Shown: positions 12,301 through 20,118, counted from the first letter of the stretch. The stretch: 64,000 nucleotides of DNA from Zygaena filipendulae (GCA_907165275.2 OU015652.1:5905001-5969000), one strand, 5' to 3'. The notes: generated by a model not told the origin, from the sequence alone. Made by a program: numbers and translations.

Positions 12301-15300
12301 ATATTCCCCGCTACGTACCTACGTACAATTTGGTATAATTACCTTCGATATGGGTAGAACAGCTTGAATATCGTCTTTTTCTATATCAAGTCGGGTGACA
12401 ACTCTATGATCATGCATGGGCTCCTCCGTCGTAGACGAGTCTTGAGAGGTGGAGGACAGCTTGGCTGACCAGCTCAGGCGAGCTGTTCCTCGACCGGATT
12501 CTCCTTCCGCCGCTTCCGAGTCTCCCTCACCTTCCGCACCAACTTCCACAAGCCAGGTCAGAATTTCTTCCCACCCCGGTCCACCCGCACCACCACTCTC
12601 TTCCAACTCCCTAAATAAAAAATAATATTGGTAAGGTACCTACCTAGTTAAAAACTTATGGCCGCACTCAGAGTCGTTTTAATGATTACTTAATTTAATA
12701 TATTATATAAGTAAAGATTATTTTTTAAAACAAAATTGCCGCAGTGCGGCCGTTAAATTAATTGTAACGTTCTACTTAATTCTCTACAAGTAGTAACCAA
12801 TTATGATGTTGGTAAAATTTGAAATACGTAAAGTCCTTACAAGGGGTAACGCCACCCGCAAAAAAAATTAATATCTTTGTTATTTCATTTAAAAAGAAAT
12901 TGATAGCAGAATTATGATTTTAGATATGAGTACCTGTTGAATATAGGAGCGTGGGTAATAGAATCCGTAAAATCCCTTAACCGTTTAGGTACGGAATTTC
13001 ACTCAAAGTAGTAGTTCTTTATAATAGTTCGTTATTCTATCTATTCTACATTAACTGAACTTGCAGCTTATAAACATTTATAGCGAAAGAGTTTAAGCCA
13101 ACATGAGTAAAATGTTTTTATACCAAAATTTGTTTCATCGTCGTTTGATCGCACCTATAACCTTGCCGAAGCCAATTTGGGTCGCAGTTCTAATAAAAAA
13201 GTTAAGTAGGTACAGCCACTTCGATTCTGGGTGTGCTGAAAGTGTCGCACTTTTAACATAATCTAATTCAGCTATTTCGGTTGAGGTCATAACTCCAATA
13301 AATGATTTTGACATTCTATACGCACTCGTGGTCTGCAGATACCTATACCTACCCTCTACCCCAATGGTTCCTTTTAATACGGTCATTGACCAACCTGGGA
13401 ATCTGTACAACTGATTTAAACACACAGATTCAGCAGTTGGCATAATTATGGTAGGTACTAAGGTTATTACTTTTTTGTTTGTCTACAGAAGTTGTCAACA
13501 AGTTGTAAGCCAGTTGCTTCGGCTGCAATAAGTTCATAAGTCGTGACATTTAATTTCATGTAGCGGGCCAACCGTCCAGAAAATTTATGACTCTATATAT
13601 TTGACTGCAACGTTGGTTGTATATTCGTGAGTGAAATTCTGAACAAATCTAGCCGACGAAATGAGAATGCGACTTTATTTCGTTATAAATCACGAGGGAA
13701 AAAAATTATTTATTTTTTATTTTCCAGCGTAAAGAGTACTACAGATTAATTGGACGCAGATAAGCAATAACATGTTAACCCACAAAATGAAGTAATTGAT
13801 TCAGAACGATTTATTGAGAGTTAGAGAACGTTTTTTAATTATGTGTTTACCTTATTACATTGTTTAAATATGTAATTAAATATTGAACATAAAAGATTTG
13901 ACACAAAATGGCGCTATAATTTTAAAACTTTAATTTAATCAAAATTTCTCCAGTGTGGGTTAACACACTATTGCTTATCTATGTCCAATTATTATTACAA
14001 AAACTCTCGCGAGGCATGCGCGTGCCCCAAATTTTCTATCTCTGTTTAGAAACATGACGACATTGTTTAATCCGCTATTCCAATAAACTGGCATTTGTTG
14101 GCTTATTTGATCTTATATTTGAGCAAATTTAGCTTTTTTTACATACTTACATTCACCGCTGCACTCAGAGTCAAGTTTAATGATTACTTAGTTAAGTATA
14201 GATTTTTAAAACAAAACTGCCGCAATCAGAGACGTTCAGTAAATTAATGTTAGTTGGCATTTAATGAGATTTAACTTAATTAGTTAAATGCCAATTAACA
14301 TTAATTTACTGAACGTCTCTGATTGCGGCAGTTTTGTTTTAAAAATCTATACTTAACTAAGTAATCATTAAACTTGACTCTGAGTGCGGCTGTAAAAGAC
14401 ACATAATGAATTGTAGGTACCTTAATGAGAAGTTATAACGTGAATAGCAAGGGTTGAGAAAATAGAAAAGGAATGGCATCCTTTAAATCCGAGTGCCAGG
14501 GAGGGAGGGGACCGCCGCAATGGTATTAACTAACACAGATTGCATTGTGGTTTCCGATTGCGGGCGCCACTACCTACGGTTTTATCGAACAAACGGGAAT
14601 TTAGAATGAAAACCTTTGTCCTTTGTTAATTTAGCTACGTAATTCGAAAAAGTGTCTATTACCTCGTACCGAGATTAATTCTCTCCTAATCTTGTTGTTA
14701 GTAATTTGAAAATGCTCCCAAATAGAACGTGACATACGTACCTATACTTTCCGATATTCACACTTACTTAATGTGTACTACTACACCATATGCAGGTAGG
14801 TACCTATTTAAAGTAGTCGAATAATAAATTGTAGGTGTTAAGTAATGTTTAAGGTAAACGGAAAAGTAATAACGCTCCATCCTTATTATCCTTACCTACT
14901 AATACTCGTATACAAACGCGAAAATACCTTTCGGTATGGATGTTTGTTACTTTTTCTCGCAAAAACAACTGAATGGATTTTAATGAAACTTGACAATAAC
15001 ATAGCTTATACATCAGAATGGGTACTTATTATCCCGGAATTCCCGCGGGAACTCTGTAATTAACGCGGGTGAAATTAAATCAATTATTACATACTACCTA
15101 CACGTCAGAGGTAGGTACAGAAAAGAACATAAGGCGCTTTTTATCCCGGAATTCCTCCAAGATCTCCGAAATTAACGCGGGTAAAACCGCGGGGAACAGC
15201 TAGTTATCCTACTAATATTATAAAAGTGAAAGTGTGGATGTTTGTTACTCAATCACGCAAAAACGGCTGAACAGATTTGGATGAAATTTGGCATGCACGT

Positions 15301-17236
15301 TGTCAGGGATACAGAGAAGGACATGGGGTAATTTTTATCCCGGAATTCCCGCGGGTGAAACCACGGAGCACAGCTAGTAAATAATAATCGTAATTTGTAA
15401 ATGCGAATATAGTTTATTTGTTAAGCTTTATGCCCTAACTTCTGAACCGATCTTAATGAAATTTTGCATACCTACCTACACCTTTTACAGAAAAGGACAT
15501 AGGGTACTTTATCTTGGAATTCCCACGAGAACTCCAGAGTCCAGAATAAACACGAGTGAAAGTGCGGGGAACAGCTAGCAATAAATAAGCACGTCGAATT
15601 GAGAACCTCCTGCTTTTTTGAAATCGTTTGAAAATAATTATCCAAGTAGATATCTAGGTAGATATCTACTTTATTGATTTCGCGACGTAGAAAATAGACG
15701 AACGAGTACGTAGAGACGACCGCCAACTTTCAATAGGTAGTTCAAGTGACATTTGGAGTGGAAAATTTATGTAAAGTGGCACTTTACTTACGTGTCGACT
15801 CCGTCGGCGTTGCGCGGGGGTTGGTCGAGGCGGGTGGCGGTGACGGTCGCGGCTCGGGGCTTCACCTCGGCGGTTACAGCCCAACGAGAGTTCGCCGCCG
15901 CCACACTCACCAGCCTCAGACCCGACTTCACCTTCATCCTGCACCAGGTATTACGAATAAATTATAACAATAGTAAATTCCAATTCCAACGTTATAAGAG
16001 AATAGCTGCTCCCACTGTAATCCGCGTGAGTTTCGGAATCCTTTCGGGAACTCTACACATGTCGTTATACCAAATCAGGTACATACCTACATACATCTAT
16101 AAATCCGTTCAACCGTTTATACGCGGATTATGTCAGAGCACAGACATTAAAATACTCAAACATCCAATATTACCACAGTATAGGTTAGTGCTTAACACAA
16201 CTATTGTAGCTAAAACGGAATCAGCTATAAATTCCTACAATGGCGCATATATAATGACTTTACAACTCGTATGTATATATTATATGTAGATGTACGTACC
16301 TACTTTACAGCACGACCCTATTCTGCTCGTAACTCAAAAGTAGAAACAGATGTAGCTATGAAGTTTCGGAGCAGGTGGCACACGGAATAGAAACTTTTAC
16401 ACAATTTATACAGAAAACTGTCGAACAATACTATTTATGATATATAAATTTTGCTTTTAATTTCTATCTACATTTAGTTTAGGTATTTCGGAAATAATTC
16501 TTTGGGTATTTGTATCCGTACCAACTCTTCATTATCTAATAGATACCAATAAAATACATTGGAATCAACTAGAATACGTTTTATAAGTCTTTAGTTTAGT
16601 TCCACAGGCACCTCGCTCAGTGGTGCAGATATAAACTACGGTTAGTGTTAGGTCGGCAGACAGATGTTATTAGTCGCCTGGACCTGGCTATATATCACGC
16701 CGCCGTATAAAACAACCGAAGCGAAATCGTAAACAACATTATTATGACTCTATACATAAAAATAAACTATTGTCTCTTATATGTGAATTATGCGTCAATC
16801 TAGTAAAAGCACACAATAAAATGTACTAAAAACTGTAATAAAAATATACCTAACATTACATACAATGATCTAATAATTCTGATTTTTACCAAATTAATTC
16901 CTTTATAAGTCACAGCAGAGAAGCAAGTTTAAAATCGTGGGAAAAGTTTTAATAGGCGCATGGAGGTCGAAAGCTTCCAGCGCTTGGGGATCTGATCGCA
17001 GTTTGTTGCTTTACATAAATTTTCAATGAAACTGAGGCTAAACTACACTCTAAAAACTACCTACACTAGAACATATCAATTTTATTTTAAACAGGGACAA
17101 AGAGGCACAGTGTCCCAAGAATTGTTTCAATCGTTTCGCAATAAAAGAGTATTAAACGCTGAAACACCTATCTATAGTTACATCCAATCATCAATTCGCT
17201 GCAGTATCAAGTCTTGTTAGTACATACTTGTATGGT

Positions 17237-17277
<41 letters not shown>

Positions 17278-18172
17278 CTGAGGCTTACACAGATTTAAAA
17301 AACAGTTTGGTAGAAGATGTAATTATCATTTAGAACTAACCTTATCACAACGTGTCCAATGGAATGGCTAGAATCCCGACGCACAACGAATGGTAAATGC
17401 AACCGTGAGTGTGGGTACAGCGGCGCACGAGGCAGCAAGAGTGCAGCGTCGCCAGCCCTTGTCTCCCTGTAGCCAGCGCGTGCTCCCGCCAGCGTCACCG
17501 ACCCCAGGGGCCATGCTGGTTGGACCGACACCCGGCCACAAGCACTTTCACCGCTCCCACTACTGCTGGCTTCAGACGCACTATACGCCAACCTCACCGT
17601 CCTGGGAGGCCGTTTGCCTTTCCCGTCAACGGGCCACCAAACCGACGGTATTGTGATCTCCGCCAAACACGCACCCTCTTCACCTTCGGGGCCACACGTA
17701 GTCGTCAATATTTTTTGGCCGAGGCTAGCGTGCAATGTTATGCAAACTCGTCTAGGTCGTGCCGCCGAGCGCCGTGCGCCGCCTTCACCGCCTGTATGGA
17801 ACAGCACTCGAAGCACGGGTGTGTCCCGAGGAAGCTCTCGGAACACCAGGTGAGCGGATACGTCGAGACGGTGGGCCGTTGCTTCTTGCAACTCTACGAG
17901 TGACGCGTTTCTTTTCGGCGGTTCTAAAGGATCCGGTACCGCATATCGTGCAGGCACCGTTTGCTTAGTGGAAAAGGGTCCGTATGTGGCTCGTACTGAT
18001 GCCGGAGCTGAACCTTGGAGTACGGTAAACCTGTCGAGTGATAGCAGGGTGCCTGGAAAAGCAGTTCCCATAGGTTCGGGAGGCGGACCGGTTCCACTCC
18101 CCCTTGGGGTGTGTTTTAGAAAGAACCCACTATCTTTATTTTCAAAGTGGACTTCGACAGCAAACACCGGCC
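286..18172 (-). CDS. TMEM132-family neural adhesion-type membrane protein (18 coding exons, 5' exon missing)
   Basis: This is a multi-exon gene for a type I membrane protein of the TMEM132 family. The family is known for an N-terminal domain, cohesin- and Ig-like ectodomain modules, one transmembrane helix and a cytoplasmic tail, and is linked to neural adhesion and actin regulation. Seen here: VEVHFENKDSGFFLK and YGPFS near the start, EVLNTAVLTG and CHSEDESVLK, then CSSVYVDGSEIRGSSNAS, FTVWMPEYPL and LSQIKGWK. These are followed by the helix GMYVLLGAFCFAIV/IFVVSCVVYA and the juxtamembrane HDWVWLG. I joined 18 exons with GT-AG borders. The phases agree at every junction and total 3899 nt, ending in TGA at 286-288. 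About 887 residues precede the helix and about 380 follow it, a longer tail than I recall for human TMEM132D. The signal-peptide exon is not seen. The first visible exon starts two bases into a codon, so an upstream phase-1 exon must exist. The family call is firm; the fly orthologue name (detonator) is from memory. Confidence 0.93.
301..1373 (-). other. Last intron / alternative 3' UTR
   Basis: 1073 bp. If exon q is not spliced, this is 3' UTR after the TAA at 1368-1370. Minus-strand AATAAA signals (TTTATT on the plus strand) occur near 805-815 and 360-375 and could serve that transcript. No repeat was recognised. Confidence 0.6.
1374..1537 (-). CDS. TMEM132 coding exon q: conserved C-terminal block
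   Basis: 164 nt, acceptor TCAATAG, donor GTATAA. It reads GSSSPEVKRATIVGNPMYSR and ends MDYEQIMHYFHNLK in phase 0. NPMY (1485-1496) and YEQI (1398-1409) fit endocytic or PTB-type motifs. If the donor is not used, the frame continues one codon (Val) to TAA at 1368-1370, giving an alternative C terminus. Confidence 0.9.
1538..2554 (-). other. Intron between exons p and q
   Basis: 1017 bp, AT-rich. I see no identifiable repeat or exon. Confidence 0.7.
2555..2847 (-). CDS. TMEM132 coding exon p: acidic tail segment
   Basis: 293 nt, acceptor CTTTCAG, donor GTAAGC. It completes Arg, then reads IINLNKTEAPYLTRDMLDQF, later KLFEFDNDAPLIMENKDYRE, and ends DYMHDSGIG. Phase 2 in, phase 1 out. It is rich in D/E/N and probably disordered with short linear motifs. 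Confidence 0.92.
2880..3560. repeat. Duplicated lepidopteran repeat with GTCTTACGTCACGG core
   Basis: The word AAAGCAGTGTCTTACGTCACGG occurs twice (about 2890 and 3368), each followed by a G-rich segment. 3445-3520 adds GAGCGAAGCGAGGGAGTT and a variant. It looks like two arms of one degraded repeat inside a TMEM132 intron. Family not recognised. Confidence 0.5.
3659..3891. mobile_element. Palindromic MITE, copy A (233 bp)
   Basis: Begins GCCGCACTCAGAGTC and ends with its reverse complement. The whole 233-bp unit is an imperfect palindrome with arms of about 105 bp (for example TTTAATGATTACTTAGTTAAG against its complement). Copy B at 14158-14390 has the same length. A non-autonomous fold-back or TIR element; superfamily unknown. 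Confidence 0.85.
4104..4417 (+). mobile_element. Helitron-like CTAGT-ended repeat
   Basis: Starts TCTATACTTATAATAAAAG. It contains a TCTGTC microsatellite and ends with the family hairpin GCGGCTGAAACCGCGGG and CAGCTAGT. This is a longer subfamily, shared with 25075-25330. Its 3' end is 16 bp from a TMEM132 splice donor. Confidence 0.7.
4435..4556 (-). CDS. TMEM132 coding exon o: basic, charged tail segment
   Basis: 122 nt, acceptor TCCACCAG, donor GTACAG. It reads ILPETVMPPTRRSHSRNHHK and ends ENDRRSDR, leaving 2 nt. Alternative upstream AGs exist near 4590-4610 and would lengthen the exon, so the acceptor is slightly less certain. The donor sits only 16 bp from a Helitron-like terminus. Confidence 0.8.
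4732..4828 (-). CDS. TMEM132 coding exon n: proline-rich tail
   Basis: 97 nt, acceptor TTTTTCAG, donor GTAAGA. It reads TEVNSQDDYRPPVPPHRSST and ends MPRNQHK in phase 0. RPPVPPHR is an SH3-ligand-like proline motif (inference). Confidence 0.9.
4829..5208 (-). other. Intron between exons m and n
   Basis: 380 bp; nothing recognisable apart from TAGGTAC-type words. Confidence 0.7.
5209..5506 (-). CDS. TMEM132 coding exon m: cytoplasmic tail with WIRS-type motif
   Basis: 298 nt, acceptor TTTCAG, donor GTAAGT. It reads GRATIERNGNRHPANRNSSQ, then NPLNYNYVDPDDAIRDNGN and VMVTSFDNPNSIELPSQNEK, and ends STDGNWP across the splice. VTSFDN (5328-5345) fits the WAVE-complex receptor consensus (hydrophobic-x-T/S-F-x-x). 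The rest is polar and looks disordered. Confidence 0.92.
5507..5819 (-). other. Intron between exons l and m
   Basis: 313 bp with no recognisable element. A short GC-richer patch lies near 5600-5740. Confidence 0.7.
5820..6024 (-). CDS. TMEM132 coding exon l: second half of the helix and juxtamembrane tail
   Basis: 205 nt, acceptor TTCCAG, donor GTAATA. It begins IFVVSCVVYASRLKP, completing a helix of about 25 residues with a basic stop-transfer. It continues through a Gly-rich segment to TTNAHDWVWLG. The HDWVWLG block lies just inside the membrane and corresponds to HDWVGLS in vertebrates. Phase 0 in, phase 1 out. Confidence 0.94.
6132..6172 (-). CDS. TMEM132 microexon k: first half of the transmembrane helix
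   Basis: Only 41 nt, too short for ordinary ORF calling. Acceptor TTTCCAG, donor GTAAGT. It completes the Gly codon and encodes MYVLLGAFCFAIV. Phase 1 in, phase 0 out. The match to the family's GMY-LLG-FC-AI helix start makes it secure despite its size. Confidence 0.94.
6173..6622 (-). other. Intron between exons j and k
   Basis: 450 bp, AT-rich. Apart from one AGTCGGTTAAAA word I see nothing in it. Confidence 0.7.
6623..6754 (-). CDS. TMEM132 coding exon j: juxtamembrane stalk
   Basis: 132 nt, acceptor TTTCAG, donor GTAAGA, both in matching phase. It reads FSPFKDENNHEPTVQAQQYG and ends HMTPVEIG. The terminal EIG leads into the helix, as EIGMYALLG does in vertebrate members. Confidence 0.92.
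6841..7282 (-). CDS. TMEM132 coding exon i: membrane-proximal ectodomain
   Basis: 442 nt, acceptor TTCACAG, donor GTGACA. It opens EGLLDIDIEFSDGSRTALRD and continues DYYLLVESLDPEVVAFA, HPRVIAVGEGSGELLRVTLL and PEQC. This equals the family's W-QFSDGS-TPLDIYD...S-DE-VV block. The second half (GKGDAKTPANIK, GGDIPQRPDTPQNDD) is a low-complexity stalk before the membrane. Phase 0 in, phase 1 out. Confidence 0.94.
7384..7556 (-). CDS. TMEM132 coding exon h
   Basis: 173 nt, acceptor TTTTAG, donor GTACAG. It reads RVIGLREVRVVNDKVTISRL, then LVRVISGLQLNISPDTAI, and ends LTAQYQ. It matches the V-DEKVTI-DL-VQLV-GLSL segment of the family. NIS is a sequon. Confidence 0.94.
7641..7842 (-). CDS. TMEM132 coding exon g
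   Basis: 202 nt, acceptor TTACAG, donor GTATTT. It reads VYARFLAKDHDSGRVSYFVS, then TWLKVTELVLSLMRVSDSRI and GRIEVQVLSPITG. This is the family's V-ITELI-DFM-V-EPRIA-L-G...IQILSPLS region. Phase 0 in, phase 1 out. Confidence 0.95.
7843..8202 (-). other. Intron between exons f and g, with SINE-like insertion
   Basis: 360 bp. The segment around 7915-8150 resembles a tRNA-derived SINE (see that entry). Confidence 0.75.
7915..8150 (+). mobile_element. tRNA-derived SINE-like insertion
   Basis: GTGTAGTGGCATTATGG resembles a pol III A box, and GGTTCGATCC (7969-7978) is a near-consensus B box about 35 bp downstream. No 3' CCA or clean cloverleaf is present. Located in a TMEM132 intron. Confidence 0.5.
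8203..8351 (-). CDS. TMEM132 coding exon f, with a furin-type site
   Basis: 149 nt, acceptor TCTTAG, donor GTATGT, phase 2 in and phase 0 out. It reads GWKVSDDP, then KDRLKRSLSSRSW, and ends CRLRYQQSNVE. RLKR followed by Ser (8305-8316) fits the R-X-K/R-R furin consensus in the loop between conserved strands. Vertebrate members have a charged loop here. The C-RL-YQ pattern matches the family's C-LQYQ. Confidence 0.93.
8352..8884 (-). other. Intron between exons e and f with a Helitron-like insertion
   Basis: 533 bp, of which 8536-8784 is a CTAGT-ended repeat. About 100 bp separate the repeat end from the exon e donor. Confidence 0.8.
8536..8784 (+). mobile_element. Helitron-like CTAGT-ended repeat
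   Basis: Starts TCTATTAATATATAAG and contains CTGAACCGATT, then GCGGGTGAAGCCGTGAAGG and ACAGCTAGT at the end. Decayed copy. Confidence 0.65.
8885..9059 (-). CDS. TMEM132 coding exon e: Ig-like/BIG region
   Basis: 175 nt, acceptor GCGTAG, donor GTGCCA. It opens VSSSCSSVYVDGSEIRGSSN, then YGTYTGLARFTVWMPEYPLE, and ends RLSQIKG across the splice. NAS is a potential N-glycosylation site. VDGSE-RG, VWMPEYPL and LSQIKGW are family hallmarks. Confidence 0.95.
9251..9394 (-). CDS. TMEM132 coding exon d
   Basis: 144 nt, exactly 48 codons, acceptor TTTTTAG, donor GTATAT. It reads N-W-E-V-L-N-T-A-V-L-T-G and ends CHSEDESVLK. The LNTA-LTG and C-S-DE-V-K pattern is among the strongest family signatures. 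Confidence 0.95.
9608..9682. repeat. GATA/ATAA simple repeat
   Basis: Irregular runs of ATAAGATAATAATGATAAGATATGA. Confidence 0.7.
10982..11149 (+). repeat. 84-bp tandem duplication
   Basis: TTGTACCTATAAATACGGAC through AGGTGGCGTC occurs twice head to tail, with units starting at 10982 and 11066 and only a few substitutions between them. Intronic. Confidence 0.85.
11940..12030 (-). mobile_element. tRNA-derived SINE head (minus strand)
   Basis: On the minus strand it reads TTGGCGCAGTAGG (A-box-like) and, after about 30 nt, GAGTTCGATTCCCGG (B-box-like). The acceptor and anticodon stems pair poorly, so it is a SINE head or tRNA pseudogene rather than a functional tRNA. Confidence 0.6.
12178..12295. 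repeat. 10-bp satellite (ATTAGTATAG)n
   Basis: About a dozen tandem copies of ATTAGTATAG with minor variants such as ATTAGTTTAG and GTTAGTATAG. It lies about 50 bp from exon c. Confidence 0.9.
12343..12610 (-). CDS. TMEM132 coding exon c: acidic Ser/Gly-rich segment
   Basis: 268 nt, acceptor TTTAG, donor GTAATT. It completes the Thr codon and then reads ELEESGGAGGPGWEEILTWL. A low-complexity E/G/S-rich loop follows, then LSWSAKLSSTSQDSS and RVVTRLDIEKDDIQAVLPISK. The WEEILTWLVEV part aligns in position with the conserved TWQVEY strand of vertebrate TMEM132. The loop looks like an insect-specific expansion (inference). The exon leaves in phase 0. Confidence 0.9.
12661..12750. mobile_element. 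Palindromic MITE, copy C (internally deleted)
   Basis: GCCGCACTCAGAGTCG start and GCAGTGCGGC end match the 233-bp family, but only about 90 bp remain, so most of both inner arms is lost. Confidence 0.75.
13745..13998. mobile_element. TIR MITE (about 250 bp)
   Basis: Left end AATTGGACGCAGATAAGCAA...TGTTAACCCACA; the right end is the imperfect reverse complement (TGTGGGTTAACACACTATTGCTTATCTATGTCC). TIRs are about 37 bp. A diverged, interrupted copy lies at 23847-24440. Confidence 0.8.
14158..14390. mobile_element. Palindromic MITE, copy B (233 bp, near-perfect arms)
   Basis: Same family and exact length as 3659-3891. The arms from about 14158-14264 and 14285-14390 are nearly perfect reverse complements, including ATTAATTTACTGAACGTCTC. 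It would form a long stable hairpin. Confidence 0.88.
14889..15075 (+). mobile_element. Helitron-like repeat, 3' end decayed
   Basis: TCCTTACCTACTAATACTCG start, a GGATGTTTGTTAC block and CCCGGAATTCCCGCGGGAAC. The terminal hairpin is broken (GCGGGTGAAATTAAATC). Confidence 0.65.
15098..15204 (+). mobile_element. Helitron-like repeat, 3' half only
   Basis: AGAAAAGAACATAAGG, CCCGGAATTCC, GCGGGTAAAACCGCGGGG and a terminal ACAGCTAGT. 5' truncated. Confidence 0.65.
15207..15378 (+). mobile_element. Helitron-like repeat, near full length
   Basis: TCCTACTAATATTATAAAAG to CACAGCTAGT, abutting the previous copy within 2 bp. An internal deletion removes part of the CCGGAATTCCCGCGGG region. Confidence 0.75.
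15423..15579 (+). mobile_element. Helitron-like repeat, degraded
   Basis: CTGAACCGATCTTAATGAAA and AGAAAAGGACATAGGGTAC, ending ACAGCTAGC. The arrangement of four consecutive same-strand copies here suggests repeated insertion or tandem growth. Confidence 0.6.
15792..15938 (-). CDS. TMEM132 coding exon b: cohesin-like region
   Basis: 147 nt, acceptor CAG at 15939-15941, donor GTAAGT. It completes the AG split codon to Arg and reads M-K-V-K-S-G-L-R-L-V-S-V, then NSRWAV. This is the strand pattern where vertebrate members have a KKGV...W motif. It ends GVDT with 2 nt of the Thr codon. Both junction phases match neighbouring exons. Confidence 0.9.
15939..17340 (-). other. Intron between exons a and b
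   Basis: 1402 bp without recognisable coding sequence. It holds an (AT)n microsatellite at about 17241-17274 and a weak Helitron-like remnant near 16020-16130 (GTGAGTTTCGGAATCC). Open frames read on the plus strand at 15.75-16.29 kb are antisense to exon b and intronic sequence. Confidence 0.75.
17241..17274. repeat. (AT)n microsatellite
   Basis: About 17 AT units in a TMEM132 intron. Confidence 0.95.
17341..18172 (-). CDS. TMEM132 coding exon a (first visible): N-terminal domain
   Basis: The acceptor is a pyrimidine-rich tract plus CAG at 18173-18175 and the donor is GTTAGT at 17340. The 832-nt exon enters in phase (2 nt of an NGG codon, then P-V-F-A-V-E-V-H-F) and leaves with 2 nt (AG) of a codon. 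It carries the N-terminal TMEM132 signature (VHFENKDSGFFLK, later ATYGPFS) and a sequon NAS in KRNASLV. Four cysteines (RRVC, TTTC, GAC, SAC) probably form disulfides. It ends in a beta-rich stretch RLHLPFVVRR that opens the cohesin-like region. It is by far the largest exon of the gene. The GC-rich third positions contrast with the AT-rich introns. Confidence 0.93.
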
Positions 18173-19221
18173 CTGAAACAAAAATAAAACTTTAATTAAT
18201 TGAGATATAAAATCATAAATAAAATGTGAATGGTTGGAATTCCGTTCGCATATGTTAAATGTTAAATAAGTGTTTTATTTTCATTTGACAGGACATGAAA
18301 GGGCGCCGAAGCGAAAACTTGGCACTGTTCCAATCCGATTGCACTCAAGTCCTGCGCTTCCTAGCGTACCTATATTGCATAACAGTCCATCAATTTATTT
18401 ATTTATCTTATTTTAGGTAAATTTTCCATTATCAAAAATATTAAATAAACCTTTGTAGGTTAAATTTATAATATTTAATCATTTTTCAACTTACGTAACG
18501 TTAATTTTTAAACTATGTAGTAGGTACAATGTATTCACAGAAATTAAAATCTTACTTCTGTATATCTGTTGAAGATTGTAAGGTAATATTGTCATTCTCA
18601 GTGTTGACGAATACTCCTTTATTATACGTATTATGTGATACTACGAGACATGTATCAGATGTCGGATTTAGGGGCAGATATTATGTATAACGTAAGTACA
18701 CTCTCGACATTCGTCCCTATTGAGCTAGGATTGGTGTCACGTCGCGCGACGCTGGGACTTCTTCCATAGATTTATTTAGCTCTTAGATATTTCTTCTGAT
18801 TCACTGTGGTTAGTCTTGTATCTAATATACAGACATAACATTATCTCGATTTTGGTATTTGATGTTGGAAACATAAAAGTACAGTACGGGCAGTATTGCG
18901 CCGTATCATACGAATGAACCAACCGATAAACGAATCATAAAACTAAATACATAACTTTCATATTATGTAAAATTGTGATAAAATTACCGAAAAATAAGTT
19001 AAGTTCTTTTCAGATTTCAAGACTTCATTTGCAAGAAAGTTACAATGTTACGCCACGGCCCGTGTTGGCGCGAACTCGGCTCGAGCCAGGTCGCCCGGTT
19101 GATAAAAAGCTTTAGCACGTGATGTTATTACAACAAAGAAAAATTCACAGCAGCTCTTTCACCTCAAAGCGAAATTATTTTATACATACCTACCTATTTG
19201 GTTTGAGGTTTTTTATCCTTA
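18173..19221. other. No gene seen; upstream of first visible TMEM132 exon
   Basis: Intron or 5' region of TMEM132. GC-richer patches lie at 18300-18360 and 19050-19100, but I see no supported exon. Confidence 0.6.
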
Positions 19222-19363
19222 TTATGAATGCGAATGTGAGTTTGTTTGTTACGCGTTCACGCCTTAACGACTCAACCGATCACCATGAAATTTTGCTTAC
19301 GGGATGTTGTATGTTGTACAGAGATGGATTACTTTTATCCCTGAATTCCCACGGGAATAAACC
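19222..19363 (+). mobile_element. Helitron-like repeat, truncated
   Basis: GTGAGTTTGTTTGTTACGCG, AACGACTCAACCGATCACCA and CCTGAATTCCCACGGGAA. The terminal hairpin and CTAGT are lost. Confidence 0.55.
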
Positions 19364-19504
19364 TATAAATACCTATAAAGACTTAATCTGTATGTTTGTG
19401 CGGGCAAAAGCAGCAATTTTGGTGTATATAGTTTAACCAGTAATTTATGTCTTGTAATTGGAAGATATACTTTTATCCTGATATAATTAATTTCCACGAG
19501 ATTT

Positions 19505-19711
19505 CTTTCTTTATCTTTACAAAGCATAAAATGAAGTCGCTTCCGTTGTCTGTTCGCGATAAACTCAACAATTACTGAACGGATTTTCATGCGGTTTTCA
19601 CCAATAGATAGAGTGATTCTTGAAAAAGGCTCATCAAAGGCAAAAGCTTATCCTGGAATTCCCGCGGGAATTCCAAAATTACCGCGGGTGAACCCGCGAG
19701 GGACAGCTAGT
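19505..19711 (+). mobile_element. Helitron-like repeat
   Basis: CTGAACGGATTTTCATGCGG and CCTGGAATTCCCGCGGGAAT, a terminal hairpin CGCGGGTGAACCCGCG and ACAGCTAGT. Confidence 0.7.
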
Positions 19712-20118
19712 AATAAATAAACGTAAGTATATTCCTTATTATTTTGATGCCGCCTGCAGCTCCAGAGAACAGCGATTGGAAAACGTTACACAATAACACC
19801 GTCTCGTAAATACTACTTCCAAATGAGAGGTAATATTTACTTCATAACCTTATATAGAAGCAATGCCAAAATCTAAATGACGATACGAATAAGGTGCATG
19901 GGGATGGAGGATAAACGAAAATCCACGGCTCGTTTCTTTGCGGCGCGTTGCAAGAATAAACAGAGTATGAGATCTGAGATCTGTGGTATGGTTGTCAAAC
20001 ATTTACGTAATAATTTAGATACCTACTCCCGCGGTAATTTCAGAGTTCCCGTGGAAATTTAGGGATAAAAAGTACCCTATGTCACTCGGGACTCCCGTAG
20101 CTTCCTAGGTGGAAGAAT
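19712..20118. other. No gene seen; Helitron fragment inside
   Basis: A minus-oriented Helitron-like fragment lies at about 20022-20102 (CCCGCGGTAATTTCAGAGTT). Nothing else was recognised. Confidence 0.5.

Larger units (their letters stand above)
9395..12342 (-). other. Intron between exons c and d
   Basis: 2948 bp. It holds GATA/ATAA simple repeats (about 9608-9682), an 84-bp tandem duplication (10982-11149), a SINE remnant (11940-12030) and a 10-bp satellite (12178-12295). Nothing coding was seen. Confidence 0.8.
12611..15791 (-). other. Intron between exons b and c (repeat-rich)
   Basis: 3181 bp, one of the longest introns in the model. It contains a truncated palindromic MITE (12661-12750), a TIR MITE (13745-13998), a full palindromic MITE (14158-14390) and a cluster of Helitron-like copies (14889-15579). 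No further exon was seen, and the flanking exon phases join without one. Confidence 0.8.

Noticed and set aside
15666..15944. Minus-strand frame starting MQDEGEVGS
   Set aside because: A different frame from the real exon b (MKVKSGLRLVSV), which alone fits the splice phases.
15753..16289. Plus-strand open frame of 178 codons
   Set aside because: Antisense to exon b plus intron; no family match and it runs into AT-rich sequence.
17409..17903. Plus-strand open frame of 164 codons
   Set aside because: It is antisense to the TMEM132 N-terminal exon. Its GC-rich codons are the shadow of that exon, and there is no recognisable domain.
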